Assembly (NCBI GenBank): GCA_004525055.1
Contig: SPDF01000078.1
Span: 1-7,068 of the forward strand
Direction: 5' to 3'
From: Gemmatimonadales bacterium
Lineage (GTDB): Bacteria; Gemmatimonadota; Gemmatimonadetes; Gemmatimonadales; GWC2-71-9
Length of the DNA: 7,068 nucleotides
Shown: positions 5,460 to 7,068 of the stretch, piece after piece
How the letters are laid out: every line of letters starts with the position of its first letter
Numbering within the stretch: position 1 is the stretch's first letter
Made by a program: the position numbers and the translations under genes
Notes under the pieces: generated by a model
The model's database searches: none
What the model was told of the DNA's origin: nothing
What the model saw: only the letters and a program-made list of their open reading frames with translations

Positions 5460-5474
5460 AACCCCCCGGGAACT
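5453..5474. repeat. Inverted repeat of divergent -35 boxes at the sigma gene
   Basis: AGTTCCC (5453-5459) and GGGAACT (5468-5474) form a perfect 7-bp inverted repeat with an 8-nt gap. It repeats the back-to-back -35 arrangement of the other two divergent regions. Confidence 0.65.
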
Positions 5475-5494
5475 ATTGCGAAGCCCCGGGCGTT
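5468..5494 (+). promoter_or_regulatory. ECF (SigR-like) autoregulatory promoter of the sigma gene
   Basis: GGGAAC (5468-5473), 18 nt, GTT (5492-5494). Transcription would start near 5502, about 50 nt before the GTG start of the sigma factor. SigR-group sigma factors typically activate their own gene from such a promoter, which supports assigning this motif to the encoded sigma factor. Confidence 0.72.
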
Positions 5495-5527
5495 CGTGCA
5501 GGAGACCGCCCCCGAATCGAGGCCCAG

Positions 5528-5569
5528 ATGACCCCAGCAAGCTCCGAGCGCCGTGCTCCACTCCGGTAA
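5528..5569 (+). other. Possible 13-codon leader ORF overlapping the sigma start
   Basis: ATG 5528 is preceded by GAGG (5519-5522) at 5-nt spacing and encodes MTPASSERRAPLR, ending at TAA 5567-5569. It is in another frame and runs 17 nt past the GTG start of the sigma gene. That GTG has no good ribosome site of its own, so translation of the leader could deliver ribosomes to it. It may equally be chance. Confidence 0.3.
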
Positions 5570-6149
5570 GACTTCCCGGGACGAGCAGTTCCGCGCCGAG
5601 GCCCTGCCATGGTTCGACGACGTGGCCCGGTTTGCGCTCTCCCTGGCGCGGGACCGAGACGAGGCCGACGACCTCACCCAGGAGACCTTCCTCCGGGCAC
5701 TGCGCTCCTGGCACCAGTACACGCCTGGCACGGAATGTCGGCGCTGGCTCTTCACCATCTGCCGGAACCACTTTCTCCGGGGGCGGGAACGCGACAAACG
5801 AGTGGTCTCCTATGACGATCCAGAAGTCGAGGCGCTGGCGGCGGCCTCGATCCACGCCGCGGCAGCAAATCGAGGCCTGGGAGACATATTCGAGCGCGTG
5901 GATCTGGGCGATGCCGTGACTCATGCCCTTGATGCGCTGCCCGCACCGTTCCGGGAAGCCGTCGTATCCGTTGACCTGGAAGACCTGGCCTACGACGCCG
6001 CGGCAGAGGTATTGGGGGTGCCGATTGGCACGGTGCGATCGCGGCTGTTCCGTGGCCGGCGGCTCTTGCAGAAATCTCTCTTGGCGTACGCGACGGACGC
6101 CGGACTGGCAGTCGGGCTGGACACCATTCGCGTGGAGGACAAAGGATGA
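5553..6149 (+). CDS. ECF-family RNA polymerase sigma factor, SigR-like
   Basis: The protein has 198 residues. Region sigma-2 (about 17-82) includes the DEADDLTQETFLRAL helix, which contacts core polymerase and the -10 element, and GTECRRWLFTICRNHFLR. After a linker, sigma-4 (about 118-176) carries LDALPAPFREAVVSVDLEDLAY and the helix-turn-helix AAEVLGVPIGTVRSRLFRGRRLL, which reads the -35 box. The PIGTVRSRLFRGRRLL wording and the RsrA-like partner next door point to the SigR/ECF12 type. GTG 5553 is the only usable start: an in-frame TGA sits at 5529-5531. No strong ribosome site precedes it. It overlaps the anti-sigma gene by ATGA, so the two are coupled. The promoter at 5468-5494 predicts autoregulation. 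The ECF identity is certain; the subgroup is inferred from motifs and context. Confidence 0.93.
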   Translation: MLHSGKTSRDEQFRAEALPWFDDVARFALSLARDRDEADDLTQETFLRALRSWHQYTPGTECRRWLFTICRNHFLRGRERDKRVVSYDDPEVEALAAASIHAAAANRGLGDIFERVDLGDAVTHALDALPAPFREAVVSVDLEDLAYDAAAEVLGVPIGTVRSRLFRGRRLLQKSLLAYATDAGLAVGLDTIRVEDKG

Positions 6150-6406
6150 CGATGCACCCTATGCTCGACTGCGATGCCGTAATGCGGCAGCTCTGGGACT
6201 ACCTTGACGGGGAGTTGACCCCGGAGCGGATGAAGCAAATCGGCGCCCACCTGGCGGTCTGCCAGCGCTGCTACCCACAATACCAGTTCGAACGACGATT
6301 TCTCGACGTGCTGGCCGCTGCACGCAACGATCATCCGGCGCTCGACCAACTCCGACTCCGCGTCATGGCGGCGCTGAAGGATGAAGGGCTGGCGGGGGTA
6401 GGATGA
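6146..6406 (+). CDS. Zinc-binding anti-sigma factor (ZAS, RsrA-like redox sensor)
   Basis: The protein has 86 residues. The zinc-binding pattern is Cys9-x25-His35-x3-Cys39-x2-Cys42, in the context DCDAVMRQLWDYLDGEL and HLAVCQRC. Streptomyces RsrA has the same spacing (Cys11, His37, Cys41, Cys44). In RsrA, oxidation forms a disulfide, ejects Zn and frees the sigma factor. Here Cys9 with Cys39 or Cys42 would be the redox pair. The QFERRFLDVL segment and the C-terminal helix (DQLRLRVMAALKDE) complete the usual fold. It is a soluble protein with no membrane segment, which fits cytoplasmic disulfide stress rather than envelope sensing. The start overlaps the sigma stop (ATGA), with GGAGG at 6134-6138; ATG 6152 is an alternative start. 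Confidence 0.92.
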   Translation: MTMHPMLDCDAVMRQLWDYLDGELTPERMKQIGAHLAVCQRCYPQYQFERRFLDVLAAARNDHPALDQLRLRVMAALKDEGLAGVG

Positions 6407-6498
6407 GCGAATTCTCCTCCCACACATCCCAGCTGCAATGGCCCCGGTGCAGGCCCTGGGTGCCCAAGGATTCAGGTCAGCCAACGCTCGTCCGGTAA
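6403..6498 (+). CDS. Doubtful 31-codon ORF overlapping the anti-sigma stop
   Basis: ATG 6403-6405 overlaps the anti-sigma stop (ATGA), and a purine-rich stretch (GGCGGGGGTAGG) lies just upstream. The frame runs to TAA 6496-6498 and encodes a 31-residue peptide beginning MSEFSSHTSQLQW, with one Cys and no hydrophobic segment. I recognise no family. It may be the eroded start of a third operon gene or chance. Confidence 0.25.
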   Translation: MSEFSSHTSQLQWPRCRPWVPKDSGQPTLVR

Positions 6499-6538
6499 GT
6501 CGCGGTACACGCCCGGCAAGTTCCCGCGCGGCGCCGCC

Positions 6539-7068
6539 TCAACGGCCCAGCTGGAGCAAGATCTTTCCAAGCATTAGAACGCCCACCACAGCGAAGAGGA
6601 ACCCCAGCGCCTTCTCCAGCGTGTGCTGCGAGATACGAGTGGCCAGCATCGGCCCGAGCTGACCCCCGATGATCACTCCCGGCACGGTGAACGCTGCGAG
6701 GGACAAGACGACGGCCAGGTCATCGCCGCCACTTCGCGCGAAGCGCCACAGGTGAATGGTCGCTGCCGAAAGCGCGGTGATCGCCACTACGAATACGCCG
6801 GTGCCCACAGCAACCCGGCTGGGGACTCGACACCGTCGCAGCAGAAAATATCCGTTCATCTCACCAAGTCCGGTAGAAATCATTCCCATGAACAGTGCAC
6901 CGACCCCTGCAAGGGCGCGTCCCTCGCCACGGTTGCACACGGTGTAGCAGATGGTGTCGCCGTCCGCCGTGACATGGCACGTCTCGGCTGATGCACCGCC
7001 GTACTCACGAGCTACCCCCGCGTCGAGTTGGGCCACCTCGGTCGCGTTGGGGGCGCGCAAGAAACTCA
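6539..7068 (-). CDS. TauE/SafE-family permease, C-terminal part (5' end outside window)
   Basis: The frame is open to the right edge and ends at TGA 6541-6539, giving 175 codons. The second-half signature of TauE/SafE proteins is present: membrane helix ALAGVGALFMGMISTGLGE, then NGYFLLRRCRVPSRVAVGTGVFVV, a helix around SLAAFTVPGVIIGGQLGP, and the end segment LEKALGFLFAVVGVLMLGKILL. This is three to four helices of a normal seven or eight. Family members are membrane permeases often linked to sulfite, sulfonate or other sulfur anions; the substrate here is unknown. Before the first helix lies a hydrophilic loop with three cysteines (ETCHV, TICYTVC). The TTG at 7058-7060 is in frame but is not a credible start, because the protein must begin further upstream. 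Confidence 0.8.
   Translation of the reverse strand, partial: SFLRAPNATEVAQLDAGVAREYGGASAETCHVTADGDTICYTVCNRGEGRALAGVGALFMGMISTGLGEMNGYFLLRRCRVPSRVAVGTGVFVVAITALSAATIHLWRFARSGGDDLAVVLSLAAFTVPGVIIGGQLGPMLATRISQHTLEKALGFLFAVVGVLMLGKILLQLGR

Noticed and set aside
5373..5924. Long N-terminal extension of the secreted Cys protein (316-residue frame).
   Set aside because: It is antisense to the sigma gene and would bury the signal peptide; ATG 5372 has GGAGG at 5 nt.
6499..6525. GTTCCC (minus-strand GGGAAC) at 6520-6525 downstream of the TauE gene.
   Set aside because: The -10 position reads GAC and no minus-strand gene follows for it to serve.
6528..6537. GCGGCGCCGC palindrome between the anti-sigma and TauE genes as a terminator.
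   Set aside because: No T run follows on either strand and the stem would have no loop; 6407-6538 otherwise holds only the doubtful small ORF.

Overview
The window is GC-rich and gene-dense. It looks like a chromosomal piece of a diderm environmental bacterium. A Gemmatimonadota-like origin is my best guess: it combines a bacillithiol-type redox protein (BrxC/YtxJ family), an LpxR-like outer-membrane lipid A deacylase, a DciA helicase-loader remnant, small Met-rich membrane proteins and a dispersed ATTGCGAGG/GAAGCAATC palindromic repeat. No gene proves the phylum.

Layout. 2-181 (+): end of a DciA-like gene. 220-315: palindromic, MITE-like repeat. 331-732 (-): methionine-rich four-helix membrane protein. 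972-1547 (+): peroxiredoxin-like protein. 1544-2533 (-): LpxR-like outer-membrane protein. 2651-2927 (+): broken patatin-like phospholipase, with a 10-G frameshift and no C-terminal part. 3027-3392 (+): BrxC-like monothiol bacilliredoxin. 3421-4977 and 4974-5372 (-): a two-gene operon of a small secreted Cys protein followed by a membrane-anchored propeller-TlpA thioredoxin fusion. 5553-6149 and 6146-6406 (+): ECF sigma factor and zinc-type (ZAS, RsrA-like) anti-sigma factor, overlapping by ATGA. 6539-7068 (-): 5'-truncated TauE/SafE permease.

How it fits together. The motif GGAAC-N18-GTT, close to the published SigR/RsrA-group promoter GGGAAT-N18-GTT, occurs five times by hand scan, with a sixth imperfect copy (CTT). 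All six lie in the three divergent intergenic regions, as back-to-back pairs whose -35 boxes form inverted repeats. They face the Met-rich protein and the peroxiredoxin-like gene, the LpxR-like gene and the patatin remnant (with brxC behind it), and the secreted-protein/TlpA operon and the sigma gene itself. I infer a self-contained thiol-redox and envelope-remodelling regulon: an RsrA-like zinc/disulfide switch releases the sigma factor, which activates its own gene, peroxide and bacillithiol redox enzymes, periplasmic thiol chemistry and outer-membrane lipid modification. The motif and the ZAS spacing are visible in the sequence; the regulatory wiring is inference.

Limits. Calls rest on motif reading without database searches. 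No tRNA, rRNA, CRISPR array, transposase or convincing intrinsic terminator was seen.
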